From: Nitrospira sp.
Lineage (GTDB): Bacteria; Nitrospirota; Nitrospiria; Nitrospirales; Nitrospiraceae
DNA length: 64,000 nucleotides
NCBI GenBank assembly: GCA_005116745.1
Contig: SWDS01000002.1
Coordinates: 166,652 to 230,651, forward strand
Direction of reading: 5' to 3'
The position numbers and the translations under genes were made by a program. Below, one piece after another: positions 27,553-37,912 of this stretch (positions within the stretch are counted from its first letter, which is position 1; each line of letters begins with the position of its first letter). The notes beneath the pieces were generated by a model. That model worked only from the letters and a program-made list of their open reading frames with translations. It was not told the origin of the DNA and made no database searches.

Positions 27553-28448
27553 GCCCGCCCGTCTCCAACACGTAGCAGCGACACCACGCTCCCGGCAAAG
27601 CCAAGCCCCATTCCCGCCAGCACGAGCGCCAGACACACCGAGAGGGGGAAAAAAGAGATCATGCCTTCGATCCCGCTAAAACGGCCCGTCAATTGAATCT
27701 GCTGCCGGAACAGTTCAACCGCGAACTTGAGAATCCCCAACGATAGCGCGCTACCACAGGCTCCAAGTACGGCTCCTTCGAGAAAATAGGGAATACGGAT
27801 GAATGTACGTGTGGCTCCGATCAAGCGAAGAATTTCGATCTCCTCCTGTCTGGCCAACAGTGCGAGTCTGGTCGTATTTCCGATGATCGTCACGGCAGCT
27901 GCGGAAAGGAGGATCCCCACCCCAATCGCCGCCAGCTCGATATATCCGATCAGTCCGGCCAACAGACTACTCCATTCTTGATTATAGTCGACCTTTGCGA
28001 CACCTGCCATTGTTTGCACTCGTTCTACCCACGCTTTCATGGCGTCCGGAGACCGAAAGCTCGGCGCAAGTGTCACAACGAACGAAGCCGGGAGCGGGTT
28101 CTCCCCAAGCCCTTCGAGTAAGTGCGACTCACTGGGAAATTGAACTCGAAATTCTCCCAATGCCTGTGCTTTTGAAATAAAGAGCACCCCATCGACCATA
28201 CGATCGGTCTTGAGTGTTCGTTCGAGATCTCGCACCTGTTCGCTCGGCAGTCGATCCTCCAAATAGACCATGACCTTGACATCTTCCTGGAGCGACCCCG
28301 CTGCGTTCCGGAGATTCATATAGAGCAACAGAAAGATGCCGACACAGGCCAAAGCAAAGGCCGTGGTCAGAATGGCGACGATCGTCGTCGTCCGATTGGT
28401 CCGCATATTCACCCACGCTTCGCGCACGAGATAAAACAGGCGTCTCAT
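27549..28448 (-). CDS. ftsX: Cell division protein FtsX
   Basis: 299 residues. An N-terminal transmembrane helix (about 20-44) is followed by a large periplasmic loop (about 45-165, with VKVMVYLEDRLPSEQVRDLE) that binds EnvC-type activators, then three further helices in the C-terminal half. LARQEEIEILRLIGATRTFI is the FtsE-coupling helix of this ABC family. It overlaps ftsE by 4 bases. Confidence 0.94.
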   Translation of the reverse strand: MRRLFYLVREAWVNMRTNRTTTIVAILTTAFALACVGIFLLLYMNLRNAAGSLQEDVKVMVYLEDRLPSEQVRDLERTLKTDRMVDGVLFISKAQALGEFRVQFPSESHLLEGLGENPLPASFVVTLAPSFRSPDAMKAWVERVQTMAGVAKVDYNQEWSSLLAGLIGYIELAAIGVGILLSAAAVTIIGNTTRLALLARQEEIEILRLIGATRTFIRIPYFLEGAVLGACGSALSLGILKFAVELFRQQIQLTGRFSGIEGMISFFPLSVCLALVLAGMGLGFAGSVVSLLRVGDGRA

Positions 28449-29134
28449 CCTCCGACCTCTTCCCCGACTCTTCGCTCTGCGAGCAACACCCCTTGCACCA
28501 AGGTGATCACCCGTCGATTCACATATTTCAGGACATGAGGATCGTGCGTCGCGACAACCACGGTCGTCCCTCGGGCATTGATCAATTTAAACAATTCAAT
28601 AATTTCCCTGGTGCGCTCTGGATCAAGATTGCCTGTTGGTTCATCGGCCAGAAGCACCACCGGCCCATTGACGATCGACCGGGCGATACACACACGCTGC
28701 TGCTCTCCTGTTGAAAGACTGCTCGGTAACTGATCATTCTTGTGATCAACATCGACCGCGCGCAATGCCTCTGTCACTTTACGACGGATATCTTTCTCGG
28801 AGGCCCCTTGGACAATCAACGGAAGCGCCACATTGTCGAAGACGGATTTCTTCGGCAACAGACGAAAGTCTTGAAACACCGCCCCAACCTTCCGTCGAAG
28901 ATAGGGAATCTCGGATGGTCTGAGCTTGGTCACATTCTTGCCGTGAACGAAAATCTGGCCCTCGTCCGGCTGCTCCTCCGCGATCAACATGCGCAACAGC
29001 GTCGACTTCCCAGACCCGCTCGCGCCCATAAGCAGGACAAACTCTCCCTTCTCGATCTCAACGGTGACATCAGACAACGCGGCTCTGCGAGCATGCCATT
29101 TCGACACATGGATGAGTTGAATGATGGCATCCAT
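28445..29134 (-). CDS. ftsE: Cell division ATP-binding protein FtsE
   Basis: 229-residue ABC ATPase: Walker A GASGSGKST, signature LSTGEQQRV (with the S-x-G core), Walker B VVLLADEPTG and switch His in VVVATHDP. The EYR/FQDFRLL region (GAVFQDFRLLPKKSVFDNVA) is typical of FtsE. First gene of ftsE-ftsX-envC, all with overlapping ends. Confidence 0.95.
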   Translation of the reverse strand: MDAIIQLIHVSKWHARRAALSDVTVEIEKGEFVLLMGASGSGKSTLLRMLIAEEQPDEGQIFVHGKNVTKLRPSEIPYLRRKVGAVFQDFRLLPKKSVFDNVALPLIVQGASEKDIRRKVTEALRAVDVDHKNDQLPSSLSTGEQQRVCIARSIVNGPVVLLADEPTGNLDPERTREIIELFKLINARGTTVVVATHDPHVLKYVNRRVITLVQGVLLAERRVGEEVGG

Positions 29135-29164
29135 GGAAACCCCTTCGAGTAAAGGCGAACACGT

Positions 29165-29545
29165 TCAGTGTTCGGTCACATCAAATGCGTTCTGGAGATG
29201 TTCGATCCGCCCTTGGTCGGAAGCTCGCCCCTGGACCAACACCACATCGAATCGGCAGACCTTATCGGACCAATGCCGTTGGGCTAAATACTGTGCGGCC
29301 AGTTTCGTCAGCTTCACCCGCTTGCGGTGATCCACAGCCAGCAAAGCCCCGCCGAAGGCGTCTGTGGTCCTGCCCTTCACTTCAACGAAGACCACGACAC
29401 CATGATCGTCCGCGACGAGGTCCAATTCACCAAGCCTAGTCCGTACGTTACGATCAAGAATGCGATAGCCCTTGGCCACCAAGAACTGTTCGGCCTGCAT
29501 TTCACTGGCTTGGCCAAACTGATGGCGGGGGTCTGAAGTAACCAT
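29165..29545 (-). CDS. yraN: YraN-family (UPF0102) nuclease-fold protein
   Basis: 126 residues from the ATG at 29545, 4 bases after the rnhB stop; the longer frame lies inside rnhB. PD-(D/E)XK-type motif: GELDLVADDHGVVVFVEVKGR, with the acidic pair and E-x-K. Family members are Holliday-junction-resolvase-like and of uncertain role. Pairing with rnhB is very common. Confidence 0.88.
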   Translation of the reverse strand: MVTSDPRHQFGQASEMQAEQFLVAKGYRILDRNVRTRLGELDLVADDHGVVVFVEVKGRTTDAFGGALLAVDHRKRVKLTKLAAQYLAQRHWSDKVCRFDVVLVQGRASDQGRIEHLQNAFDVTEH

Positions 29546-29549
29546 GTCG

Positions 29550-30209
29550 TTACTGTTCGAGCACTGTGCCGCACATTCGTCGGGACGGCTCACGCTTCGC
29601 GGCGAGGATCGCCTCGTGCACCGGCCTGAATGTTCGGCGATGGATGGAGCAGGGGCCATGGCACGCCAATCGTTGCAGATGTTCTCTCGTGCCATACCCC
29701 TTATGCGAGAGAAAATCATATTCGGGAAACATGTCATGGTACTCTGCCATGAGACGATCCCTTGTAACTTTGGCGATGATGGAGGCTGCCGCAATCGAGA
29801 GGGAGAGGGAGTCTCCCTTGATGATAGGCCGTTCAGGGATTCCGATCCCAGGAAGCGTCACGGCATCAATGAGTAGATAATCAGGGGGAGGAGCCAGCTG
29901 ATCAATGGCTCGCCGCATCGCCAGCTTGGTCGCCTCGAGAATATTGAGCCGATCGATCTCATCGACGTCCGCCGATCCGATTCCCATCCCCACGGCATGC
30001 TCAAGAATCGCGGCATACAATCGGGCTCGCTCCCCTTCGGATAGCTGCTTAGAATCATCGATCCCCGAGAGCCGACAGCGAACCGGTAAGACAACCGCAG
30101 CGGCAACGACCGGACCGGCTAACGGGCCCCGTCCGGCTTCATCAATGCCAGCAATACGACGATACCCACACAGCCGGGCCGCCCGCTCGAACTCTTCGGT
30201 GGGTCCCAT
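29550..30209 (-). CDS. rnhB: Ribonuclease HII
   Basis: Cleaves RNA in RNA-DNA hybrids and removes misincorporated ribonucleotides. 219 residues. Catalytic residues are seen in IAGIDEAGRGPLAGPV (Asp, Glu), DYLLIDAVTLPG (Asp) and in the SIIAKVTRD helix. Family length. Part of the ffh-rpsP-rimM-trmD-rplS-rnhB-yraN series on the minus strand. Confidence 0.96.
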   Translation of the reverse strand: MGPTEEFERAARLCGYRRIAGIDEAGRGPLAGPVVAAAVVLPVRCRLSGIDDSKQLSEGERARLYAAILEHAVGMGIGSADVDEIDRLNILEATKLAMRRAIDQLAPPPDYLLIDAVTLPGIGIPERPIIKGDSLSLSIAAASIIAKVTRDRLMAEYHDMFPEYDFLSHKGYGTREHLQRLACHGPCSIHRRTFRPVHEAILAAKREPSRRMCGTVLEQ

Positions 30210-30279
30210 CAGATCAGACGTCCCTTCACCGACTCATGCGATCGTCCCTGCCGTGAGGGAACATGTGCTCCGAAAAAGG

Positions 30280-30687
30280 CTAGGAGGCCGTTACGGTCTC
30301 TGCTTTGGCAGCCGGAGGTTCTGCCGAGGATTTGCTCCCTCCGACAAACTCCCGCTCCTCGACCTTCGCAAACTTGCCCTTTTTGCCGCGCAGATAGTAC
30401 AGCTTCGCGCGTCGAACGCGCCCCTGCCGAACCACATCAACCTTGGAGACAATCGGAGAATGGACCGGAAAAATCCGTTCGACCCCCACTCCGTATGAAA
30501 TTTTTCTGACCGTAAACGTTTCGGTATTCAAACTTCCCTTGCGCGCGATCACAGTTCCTTCATAGACCTGGATACGCTCTTTTTCGCCTTCGATGACTTT
30601 GACGTGGACCTTGACGGTATCCCCGATCTCAAAGTGTGGCGCTGATTTCTTCGTCAAGGACCGCTGAATTCGCTCCAACTGATTCAT
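30280..30687 (-). CDS. rplS: 50S ribosomal protein L19
   Basis: 135 residues. Family pattern [22 protein letters not shown] and [10 protein letters not shown], then [21 protein letters not shown] and [14 protein letters not shown]. An acidic, Ala/Ser-rich C-terminal tail of about 20 residues extends past the usual end. Starts 4 bases after trmD. Confidence 0.97.
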   Translation of the reverse strand: MNQLERIQRSLTKKSAPHFEIGDTVKVHVKVIEGEKERIQVYEGTVIARKGSLNTETFTVRKISYGVGVERIFPVHSPIVSKVDVVRQGRVRRAKLYYLRGKKGKFAKVEEREFVGGSKSSAEPPAAKAETVTAS

Positions 30688-30691
30688 GGAC

Positions 30692-31480
30692 TTAACCCTC
30701 CTCCTCCCACCGTGATGTCGTGGCCGTCAAAAGGCCCTCGCTCATCAATTCATCCAACAACTGTTGATCTTCCCTCGTGAACACCCGACCTTGCAGAAGA
30801 TCGGGGCGACGCAGATACGTGCTGCGCAATGCTTCTTTCCGACGCCACAACCGAATGGCCTCATGATGGCCCGAGAGCAAGACGTCGGGCACGCCGACTC
30901 CTCCAATCTCTGCGGGCCTTGTATACTGCGGATACTCCAGCAACGAGTCAGAAAACGACTCTTCCAAGACAGAAGTGGGATCGCCCAAGACGCCAGGGAC
31001 AAGTCTGGCCGCTGCATCGATCAAAACGAGCGCCGGCAACTCACCACCGGTCAACACATAATCTCCGAGTGAAACTTCCTCCGGAGCGACAGTCATACGG
31101 ACACGCTCATCCACTCCCTCATAATGCCCGCACAGGATGACGATTCGGCGGCGCTCACCCGCCAACTGCTGCGCATAGTCTTGCGTAAACGGCCGCCCAT
31201 GAGGAGATGGAAACATCATCCGAATGTCTTCACCGCTTGCCTGCGCTTCATCTCGGATCGCGGCAACGGCAAGAAGAATCGGCTCGGCCTTCATGACCAT
31301 GCCGGCCCCCCCTCCATACGGCATATCATCGACCACTTTGTGGCGATCCGCTGTAAAGTCTCGCAAATTATGCACCTTCACGGTAAGCAGCCCCTTGTCT
31401 TGCCCTCGCTTGAGCATGCTGTGAGTCAAGACCGGAGCGAACATGCCTGGGAACAATGTCAGCACATCGAACCGCAACAT
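30692..31480 (-). CDS. trmD: tRNA (guanine-N1)-methyltransferase
   Basis: Methylates G37 of tRNAs with a G36, using S-adenosylmethionine in a knotted (SPOUT) fold. 262 residues from the ATG at 31480, 1 base after the rimM stop. Marks: [38 protein letters not shown] and [16 protein letters not shown], with the catalytic aspartate in the later [12 protein letters not shown] region. Confidence 0.97.
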   Translation of the reverse strand: MLRFDVLTLFPGMFAPVLTHSMLKRGQDKGLLTVKVHNLRDFTADRHKVVDDMPYGGGAGMVMKAEPILLAVAAIRDEAQASGEDIRMMFPSPHGRPFTQDYAQQLAGERRRIVILCGHYEGVDERVRMTVAPEEVSLGDYVLTGGELPALVLIDAAARLVPGVLGDPTSVLEESFSDSLLEYPQYTRPAEIGGVGVPDVLLSGHHEAIRLWRRKEALRSTYLRRPDLLQGRVFTREDQQLLDELMSEGLLTATTSRWEEEG

Positions 31481-31481
31481 G

Positions 31482-32000
31482 CTACTCACCCAATCCGTCG
31501 ATCAGCCGGACGGTCATTGTGCCAGCTGCCACGTCGACGGCGCGCACCAATTCTTTCGCGGCAGGGATCAAGGTCTCTTTGGCCCCTTGGCGAACAACAA
31601 ACACCAGATTCCCCGGCACATCCAAGATCTCTTCCAGCACACCGATCAACTGACTCTCCTCAGTATAAACAGCAAGACCGATGAGATCACACTCATAGTA
31701 TTGCCCATCCGGCAGCTCCGGCACAATTCCCCGAACCGTTCGGATGAATCCACCCCGCCAGAGACTCGCGGCCTCCGGCGTGGTTACACCGCTCAATCCA
31801 AGAATAAATCTAGTCCCAGCCCGCCTCACATGGGTGACGCTGGTCTCCAGCGTCTGCCCGTTCTTTGCGAGGAGACTTACACTCCTCAGCCCTTCAAATC
31901 GACCCGGGACATCGGACAGTGGTCGAACCTTCACCTCTCCCCTGACGCCAAATGGCCGCTCGATCAGTCCCACCGTCACGGTGTCCAGCTGACTCACCAT
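31482..32000 (-). CDS. rimM: 16S rRNA processing protein RimM
   Basis: 172 residues from the ATG at 32000; the upstream extension overlaps rpsP. N-terminal barrel with VTVGLIERPFGVRGEVKVRP and a C-terminal PRC barrel with YYECDLIGLAVYTEE and IPAAKELVRAVDVAAGT. It binds S19 and assists 30S head maturation. The small KH-domain gene often found between rpsP and rimM is absent. Confidence 0.94.
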   Translation of the reverse strand: MVSQLDTVTVGLIERPFGVRGEVKVRPLSDVPGRFEGLRSVSLLAKNGQTLETSVTHVRRAGTRFILGLSGVTTPEAASLWRGGFIRTVRGIVPELPDGQYYECDLIGLAVYTEESQLIGVLEEILDVPGNLVFVVRQGAKETLIPAAKELVRAVDVAAGTMTVRLIDGLGE

Positions 32001-32007
32001 CGCGAGA

Positions 32008-32301
32008 TTAGGCCTTTGCAGAGGCTTTTTTCTGCGCGGCTTTTTCAGCCTCAAACTGCTTCCAGACTCCTGCCCGACGCAGCAACGTCCGCACGGTCAC
32101 CGTAGGTTGCGCGCCGTGCCGCAACCAGGACAGAACACGTTCCTGCTTCAATTCCGGCAGGCCGGCTTCTTTCAACGGGTCAAAAATTCCAAGGATCTCC
32201 AAGAACCGGCCGTCACGTGCTTTCCGTGAATCAGCGGCTACCACCCGATACATCGGTCGTTTATGCCTTCCCGTTCGAGCCAGTCTCAAATGTACAGCCA
32301 C
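32008..32301 (-). CDS. rpsP: 30S ribosomal protein S16
   Basis: 97 residues from a GTG at 32301, preceded by a near-perfect AAGGAGGA; the longer frame from 32385 has no support. VHLRLARTGRHKRPMYRVV, ADSRKARDGRFLEILG and the WLRHGAQPTVTVRTLLRRAG end are family-typical. A Lys/Ala-rich tail closes it. Confidence 0.96.
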   Translation of the reverse strand: MAVHLRLARTGRHKRPMYRVVAADSRKARDGRFLEILGIFDPLKEAGLPELKQERVLSWLRHGAQPTVTVRTLLRRAGVWKQFEAEKAAQKKASAKA

Positions 32302-32409
32302 AAAGTCCTCCTTAAGATTAAGTGAGCCGACAGCTGTCAGCTTCTTCATTCCAAACATTGCTTGCAGCCCATAGCTGAAAGCCATTCACTGACAGCCGAC
32401 TGCGTTCCC

Positions 32410-33756
32410 TCACATCGAGCGCATGAGTTGGGCAAGCTGTCGACGCCCTCCTGCACCAGTCATCACCTTTGCCAGCTTCTTCGCGGACAAAAACTGCTTG
32501 ATCAGACGATTCACATCCTGCACCGTCGTGCCGCTGCCACGAGCGATCCGCTTCTTCCGACTTCCATTGATAATCGTATGATCGCGGCGCTCCCGCGGGG
32601 TCATCGAATCGATCACGGCGACCACACGGCCGATCTCTCGCTCCGGCTTGTGGTCTTCCATCGCGTGTTTGAGCTTTTGCCCACCCGGGAGCATGTCAAG
32701 AATCTGCTCAAACGAACCCATGCGGCTCATCTGGCCAAGCTGAGCTCGAAAATCTTCCAGGGTGAAGGTATTGCTGGTGAGCCGCTTCTGCGCTTCCTCC
32801 GCCTGCTCACGAGTGATGCTTTCTTGGGCTTTCTCAATGAGCGAGAGCACGTCGCCCATCCCAAGAATACGGGAAGCCATTCGGTCCGGATGAAACGGCT
32901 CCAGTGCATCCAGCTTCTCCCCGACACCAAGAAACTTGATGGGCTTGCCGGTGGCGGCCCGAATCGACAAGACCGCCCCTCCGCGCGCATCCCCTTCAAC
33001 CTTGGTCAAAATAACACCGGTTACCCCAACCTTCTGATCAAACTGGCCGGCCATGGTCACGGCATCTTGCCCCGTCATCGCGTCGGCAACCAACAACACC
33101 TCATGAGGGGACACCGCTGTTTTCACGGCAACCAGTTCGTCCATGAGCTCGTTGTCGATATGCAGCCGACCGCCGGTATCCAAGATGATCAGATCAAAAC
33201 CCTGATCGCGCCCCCGCTCGACCCCCGCACAGCAGATCCGCACCACATCCATCTGAGAAGCCTGAATGTGATCCGCGCGGTGCACCTCCACTCCGAGATC
33301 CCGACCAAGAGCACTCAGTTGCTCACCAGCCGCAGGGCGACGCGGGTCGGCTGCAACCAGGAGCACTCGCTTACCTTGATTTTTGAACAGACGCGCAAGC
33401 TTGCCACTGGCCGTCGTCTTTCCGGCTCCTTGCAATCCAACCATCATCAGGATGGTCGGAGGCATCGAGCTCAGGGCAAGTCCCGCCCGCTCATGCCCCA
33501 TCATCGCCCTGAGTTCATCCCAGACGACTTTGACGACCTGATGTCCGGGAGTCAGACTCTGCAAGACTTCCTGGCCAACAGCCTTTTGACGGACCCGGTC
33601 GATGAATTCTTTGACGATTTTGAAGTTGACGTCTGCTTCAAGAAGCGCAAACCGCACATCTTTCAGCGCTTCCGTGATGTTCTGCTCCGTGAGCACACCC
33701 TGCCCTCGGAGCTTCTTCAGAATTCTCTCAAACTTATCGCTCAACGCATCAAGCAT
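32410..33756 (-). CDS. ffh: Signal recognition particle protein Ffh
   Basis: GTPase that binds 4.5S RNA and signal sequences of membrane-bound proteins. 448 residues: N domain helices, G domain with GLQGAGKTT, the DTGGRLH G3 motif and TKVEGDARGG, then a Met-rich M domain with RIARGSGTTVQDVNRL for RNA binding. First gene of the ribosomal/RNA-modification series. Confidence 0.97.
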   Translation of the reverse strand: MLDALSDKFERILKKLRGQGVLTEQNITEALKDVRFALLEADVNFKIVKEFIDRVRQKAVGQEVLQSLTPGHQVVKVVWDELRAMMGHERAGLALSSMPPTILMMVGLQGAGKTTASGKLARLFKNQGKRVLLVAADPRRPAAGEQLSALGRDLGVEVHRADHIQASQMDVVRICCAGVERGRDQGFDLIILDTGGRLHIDNELMDELVAVKTAVSPHEVLLVADAMTGQDAVTMAGQFDQKVGVTGVILTKVEGDARGGAVLSIRAATGKPIKFLGVGEKLDALEPFHPDRMASRILGMGDVLSLIEKAQESITREQAEEAQKRLTSNTFTLEDFRAQLGQMSRMGSFEQILDMLPGGQKLKHAMEDHKPEREIGRVVAVIDSMTPRERRDHTIINGSRKKRIARGSGTTVQDVNRLIKQFLSAKKLAKVMTGAGGRRQLAQLMRSM

Positions 33757-33899
33757 GACGCCATATCACCACAAAGAAAGAGGCCATCGAAGCCTTGCAC
33801 CAGACATCCGATCGCCTCGAAAATCCTGGGAAAAGAGCATCGGGGAGTGTATCGGACCAGGCAGGGCAAGTCAAGGTCATCCCCAAGTCAGTAGTTTTA

Positions 33900-33928
33900 T
33901 TGACATGCCGAAAACCTTCGGATATGGT
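33900..33928 (+). promoter_or_regulatory. Sigma70-type promoter before the DUF4321 gene
   Basis: TTGACA (33900-33905), 17 bases, TATGGT. The expected start lies about 50 bases before the GTG at 33988. Confidence 0.5.
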
Positions 33929-33987
33929 GCCCCTCAGCCACCGAATAGCAGACGTACGGAAACTCATAAGGAAAGAAGAGTAGCCGC

Positions 33988-34248
33988 GTGAGAAAGTCGC
34001 CCTGGGTTTTGATCATCTTCCTGCTGATTGGGGGACTCCTTGGTGGAATACTTGGGGAGATCCTCCACGTTATGGCACCTCAAGGCACCATCCAAAACAT
34101 TTTTGCGACGAACTTTAATCCTGGGATCAGCCCCCCGCTCACCATTGACCTTGTCCTGATCAAACTAGTCTTAGGATTCAATATTAAAGTCAACATCCTG
34201 AGCATCCTTGGCATGTTCATCGGCATCTACCTCTACAAACACGTCTAG
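33988..34248 (+). CDS. DUF4321 small membrane protein
   Basis: 86 residues from a GTG. Two hydrophobic helices (about 5-28 with GGLLGGILGEIL, and 52-82) enclose a short loop with NFNPGISPPLTIDL. This pattern is that of DUF4321 proteins, whose role is unknown. It is a single gene between divergent ffh and convergent uvrB. The space 34249-34411 holds nothing I can name. Confidence 0.8.
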   Translation: MRKSPWVLIIFLLIGGLLGGILGEILHVMAPQGTIQNIFATNFNPGISPPLTIDLVLIKLVLGFNIKVNILSILGMFIGIYLYKHV

Positions 34249-34411
34249 CAGCCGAAACAGCCCATCGATTTCGTTCTCGTCTGGTGAACCTCACGAAGGC
34301 TCTGCTCGGTACAGCGCGAGTCTAGGCGCGCCAGAGCAAGCACGTGAACACACAAGCTTTTCGACGAACTTCCGAATGCTTCTGTAGATGAATGTCCGCT
34401 TGTGCCTCTTT

Positions 34412-36451
34412 CTAAGACTTCGCGTTCAACGCTTGCAGTCGGAGCGACCGAATCTGATTGCGCAGTTCTGCGGCGCGCTCAAAGGCCAGCTCTTTGGCGG
34501 CAGCTTTCATCTCTGACTCCAGACGTTTGATACGCTGATCCGTTGATTCCGAACCTCCATACGGTTCGAGTGATTCCGCTGCGAGGTCCAACCGAACATA
34601 GTCCATGTCGGCCACCGCATACTCAAGGGAAGGAATACTTTTCGTAATACCGACCGGGGTAATGCCGTGCACTCGGTTGTACTCGGCTTGAATCTCACGA
34701 CGTCGGTTCGTTTCCTCGATCGCCTGTTTCATCGAGTTCGTCACCACATCTCCGTAAAAAATCACCCGTCCTTCGAGGTGGCGTGCGGCTCTCCCCGCTG
34801 TTTGAATTAATGAGCGGTACGAACGCAGGTACCCTTCTTTATCGGCATCAAGAATCGCGACCAGGCTCACTTCGGGAAGATCAAGCCCTTCGCGTAGAAG
34901 ATTGATCCCTACCAGCACGTCAAACGTCCCGCACCGGAGGTCGCGGATGATCTCGGCGCGTTCAAGTGTCTTAATATCAGAATGCAAATAGCGAACTTTG
35001 ACCCCCAAGTCATGGTAATACTCAGTCAAATCTTCCGCCATCCGCTTCGTCAAGGTCGTCACGAGCACCCTGGCGCCCTTCGCAACCTCCGCACGGACTT
35101 GGCCGAGGAGATGGTCCACCTGGCCCTTGGCTGGCACGATCTCGATGCGCGGATCCATCAAACCGGTCGGACGAACGATCTGCTCAACCACATCGGGGCC
35201 GGCATGCTCTAGTTCATAGGTCCCTGGTGTTGCGGACACATACACCACCTGATTGAGACAGCCCTCGAACTCGGAAAACTTCAACGGGCGGTTATCCACC
35301 GCCGACGGCAGTCGAAATCCATACTCCACCAACGTCCGTTTCCTAGAGTAATCTCCCTCATACATCCCACCGACTTGTGGAACCATCGCGTGGGACTCAT
35401 CGACGATCAACAGGAAATCCTTCGGAAAATAATCCAACAACGTGGGAGGCGGATCACCCGACTTTCGCCCGCTGAGATGGCGTGAGTAATTCTCGATCCC
35501 ATGGCAATAGCCCATGGCTCGAATCATCTCCAGGTCGAACTTCGTACGCTGCTCGATGCGCTGGGCCTCCAGCAGGCGTCCCGCCTTCCTGAAATACATC
35601 ACGCGTTCGTCGAGTTCTTCCTCAATGCCGGTAATGGCTCGCTCATAGCGATCGGGGGCAATGAGGTAATGGGTATTCGGATAGATCGCGATCTTGGGGA
35701 GCTTACCCAGCGATTTCCCCGTGAGCGGATCGATTTCATGAATCGCGTCCACAACGTCGCCGAACAGCTCGATACGCACCGACTTCGCCTCAGACGAAGC
35801 AGGAAAAATCTCGATCACGTCCCCCCGCGCCCGGAACGTCCCTCGATGAAAATCCGCATCATTGCGCTCGTATTGAATCTCCACCAGTTTCGATAAGATC
35901 TTTTCTCGCCTCGTCTCGACGCCTTCCTCCAAATAAATCAGCATGTCATGGTAGACCTCCGGCGACCCAAGCCCATAGATACAGGACACCGAGGACACGA
36001 TCAGCACATCATTTCGTTGTAATAGTTCGGTCGTGGCGGAGTGGCGCATCTGATCAATCGCATCATTGATGGAGGCATCCTTCGCAATATACGTGTCGCT
36101 CTGCGGGATATACGCTTCCGGTTGATAATAGTCGTAATAGCTCACGAAGTACTCGACGGCATTCTGAGGGAAAAACTGTTTAAACTCCTGATAGAGTTGA
36201 CCGGCCAACGTCTTGTTGTGGACCAGCACAAGCGTCGGCTTCTGAACACGCTCGATGAGATTGGCCATCGTGAAGGTCTTGCCGGACCCCGTCACTCCGA
36301 GTAAGACATGGTGTCTTTTCCCGGACTGCACTCCAGCCGTCAACTTGGCGATGGCTTGAGGCTGATCCCCGCAGGCTTGAAAGGGAGCCTCTAGCTTAAA
36401 AGGCGGCACGATCCCCCCGGTGAAGCCATGTGAACGGACATCCGGATACAC
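34412..36451 (-). CDS. uvrB: Excinuclease ABC subunit UvrB
   Basis: Damage-verifying helicase of nucleotide excision repair. 679 residues: Walker A GVTGSGKT, the beta-hairpin region [47 protein letters not shown], and a C-terminal UVR coiled-coil motif ([17 protein letters not shown]) that contacts UvrC. The start is uncertain: the ATG at 36451 has no ribosome binding site, and a GTG at codon 15 (36409) follows a G-run and is closer to the usual family start. Confidence 0.96.
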   Translation of the reverse strand: MYPDVRSHGFTGGIVPPFKLEAPFQACGDQPQAIAKLTAGVQSGKRHHVLLGVTGSGKTFTMANLIERVQKPTLVLVHNKTLAGQLYQEFKQFFPQNAVEYFVSYYDYYQPEAYIPQSDTYIAKDASINDAIDQMRHSATTELLQRNDVLIVSSVSCIYGLGSPEVYHDMLIYLEEGVETRREKILSKLVEIQYERNDADFHRGTFRARGDVIEIFPASSEAKSVRIELFGDVVDAIHEIDPLTGKSLGKLPKIAIYPNTHYLIAPDRYERAITGIEEELDERVMYFRKAGRLLEAQRIEQRTKFDLEMIRAMGYCHGIENYSRHLSGRKSGDPPPTLLDYFPKDFLLIVDESHAMVPQVGGMYEGDYSRKRTLVEYGFRLPSAVDNRPLKFSEFEGCLNQVVYVSATPGTYELEHAGPDVVEQIVRPTGLMDPRIEIVPAKGQVDHLLGQVRAEVAKGARVLVTTLTKRMAEDLTEYYHDLGVKVRYLHSDIKTLERAEIIRDLRCGTFDVLVGINLLREGLDLPEVSLVAILDADKEGYLRSYRSLIQTAGRAARHLEGRVIFYGDVVTNSMKQAIEETNRRREIQAEYNRVHGITPVGITKSIPSLEYAVADMDYVRLDLAAESLEPYGGSESTDQRIKRLESEMKAAAKELAFERAAELRNQIRSLRLQALNAKS

Positions 36452-36490
36452 ACCAATGACTAGGGACGTCCCAATCTCGAAAGTAAAAAG

Positions 36491-36515
36491 GGCTGCCGGA
36501 AGTTCCGGCAGCCCT
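36491..36515 (-). terminator. Intrinsic terminator of the RNA-binding protein gene
   Basis: A 10-bp GC-rich stem (GGGCTGCCGG and CCGGCAGCCC) with a 5-base loop, followed on the minus strand by TTTTTAC. It lies just past the RRM gene and before uvrB. Confidence 0.85.
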
Positions 36516-36540
36516 TACTCGCAGCAGAACAAATCTACCG

Positions 36541-36843
36541 TTAACCGCGGCCGCCTCCGAATCCTCCACGCCCACCACCTCCACCTGAACGGGGCTCCTG
36601 AGGACGCGCTTCGTTCACCGTTAACGTCCGGCCACCAAGGGGTGTGCCGTTCAATGCGGCAACCGCCGCTTGTGCTTCAGCATCAGACGACATTTCGACA
36701 AACCCAAACCCACGAGACTGCCCAGTGAACTTATCCGTAATAATCCGCGCCGAGGCAACCGCCCCATGCGCTGCAAACAGATCGCTTAGCTGTTGCTCGG
36801 TTGTTGAATAGGGTAACCCACCGACATAAATCTTCGCACCCAT
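36541..36843 (-). CDS. RRM-type RNA-binding protein
   Basis: 100 residues from the ATG at 36843; the extra 7 codons in the longer frame lack a start signal. A single RRM: RNP2 IYVGGLPY near residue 5 and RNP1 SRGFGFVEM near 42, then a Gly/Arg-rich tail (RGG repeats). It resembles the bacterial cold-shock-type RRM proteins of cyanobacteria and others. It probably binds single-stranded RNA in the cytoplasm. It has its own terminator, so it is likely monocistronic. Confidence 0.92.
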   Translation of the reverse strand: MGAKIYVGGLPYSTTEQQLSDLFAAHGAVASARIITDKFTGQSRGFGFVEMSSDAEAQAAVAALNGTPLGGRTLTVNEARPQEPRSGGGGGRGGFGGGRG

Positions 36844-37106
36844 CAGACTCCTCCTTTGACACAATAATGTTGTCTTGGACTCGAGAAAGCAACGAGGAAG
36901 GAATGGGCCGAAGGCGTCAACACAGCGGCGACTTAGCTCTGGCTTCCGATCAGATTCCCGGACTGGCCCAATACAACATCTATTCAGGCCTTGTCACTTT
37001 CCGCGCCGGTATTGCCAGGCCTTTAGCACACCGATTCGCTCATGCTACTCCAGGCAAATAAGAAAAGGCAAGGTTGAGGCCAAACCGGCTCGCTGGTGAA
37101 CCCAGA

Positions 37107-37868
37107 TTAATAGGCTGGCGGCGAGGAAAACGGTCGGTGGGAGAAGAGAGGAACGGCATGAAAGCTATCAAACCACATCGTCGATGTTCCAGCAACGACT
37201 AACCCAACCTGCCCCAACCCCAATGTTTGGTCTTCAACAGACAGGACGAGCGTTCCATCCACAAACATTTCGATAAAATCCTTGCTGATAATGGTATTCC
37301 GCTGCACCCTGAGTGAATGCCACTCAACCGGTTTCAGAGTGACCGGTGCCTGGCCGAGAACCGTTGCCAGTCCGCCAGAGAGCCGAACAAATCGGGCTTG
37401 TCGAGCGAGAGGGTCGACGATTGCCGTATAAAAATTCCTTGCATCACGCACCCCCAAGACAACCCCCCCTGATCCAACGGCCCCTTCCGGCATATGAAGT
37501 CGAACACTCAGGTCAGGATATTCATACTGCATTCCCTCGGCCAACAGAAGCTGGTAACAATTCTGGGTACAGGTTGAGGAGCCAGCGACCACTTGCGGCG
37601 GAGAAGGTGCCGTCGCATGAGCCTGGACCACCCACTCCGCAAGCGGTTCGTCAGTGGAAACCACCTTGACGAAGCTGATGGGCTGAGCGTTAGGGACATC
37701 CTGGTCGAACGTCCATTTTTGGAAAAGCCCCCCCACCGCCTGCTTCCTCAGATTGGCAGTTTTTTCCTCGTGTGTTTCATTCTGAATTGCGTACGCCGAG
37801 AGAGAGCCCAGCATCAGACTAAGGCCCGTGACAAGGGAAACACAGATTGTCCTGGAAGTTCGTTTCAT
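37107..37868 (-). CDS. Exported protein with a lectin-like jelly-roll domain
   Basis: 253 residues from the ATG at 37868. Signal peptide (basic start, SLVTGLSLMLGSLSAYA). The mature part has strand-rich sequence typical of LamG or DUF1080-like folds: VVLGVRDARNFYTAIVDP, LKPVEWHSLRVQRN and FVDGTLVLSVED. A Cys pair in SSTCTQNCYQ could form a disulfide. It may bind carbohydrate or another polymer; this is inferred from fold only. Confidence 0.7.
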   Translation of the reverse strand: MKRTSRTICVSLVTGLSLMLGSLSAYAIQNETHEEKTANLRKQAVGGLFQKWTFDQDVPNAQPISFVKVVSTDEPLAEWVVQAHATAPSPPQVVAGSSTCTQNCYQLLLAEGMQYEYPDLSVRLHMPEGAVGSGGVVLGVRDARNFYTAIVDPLARQARFVRLSGGLATVLGQAPVTLKPVEWHSLRVQRNTIISKDFIEMFVDGTLVLSVEDQTLGLGQVGLVVAGTSTMWFDSFHAVPLFSHRPFSSPPAY

Positions 37869-37912
37869 AACGACACCCGGTCGAGTTGGCTCACACACCG
37901 ACAGCATCCGCA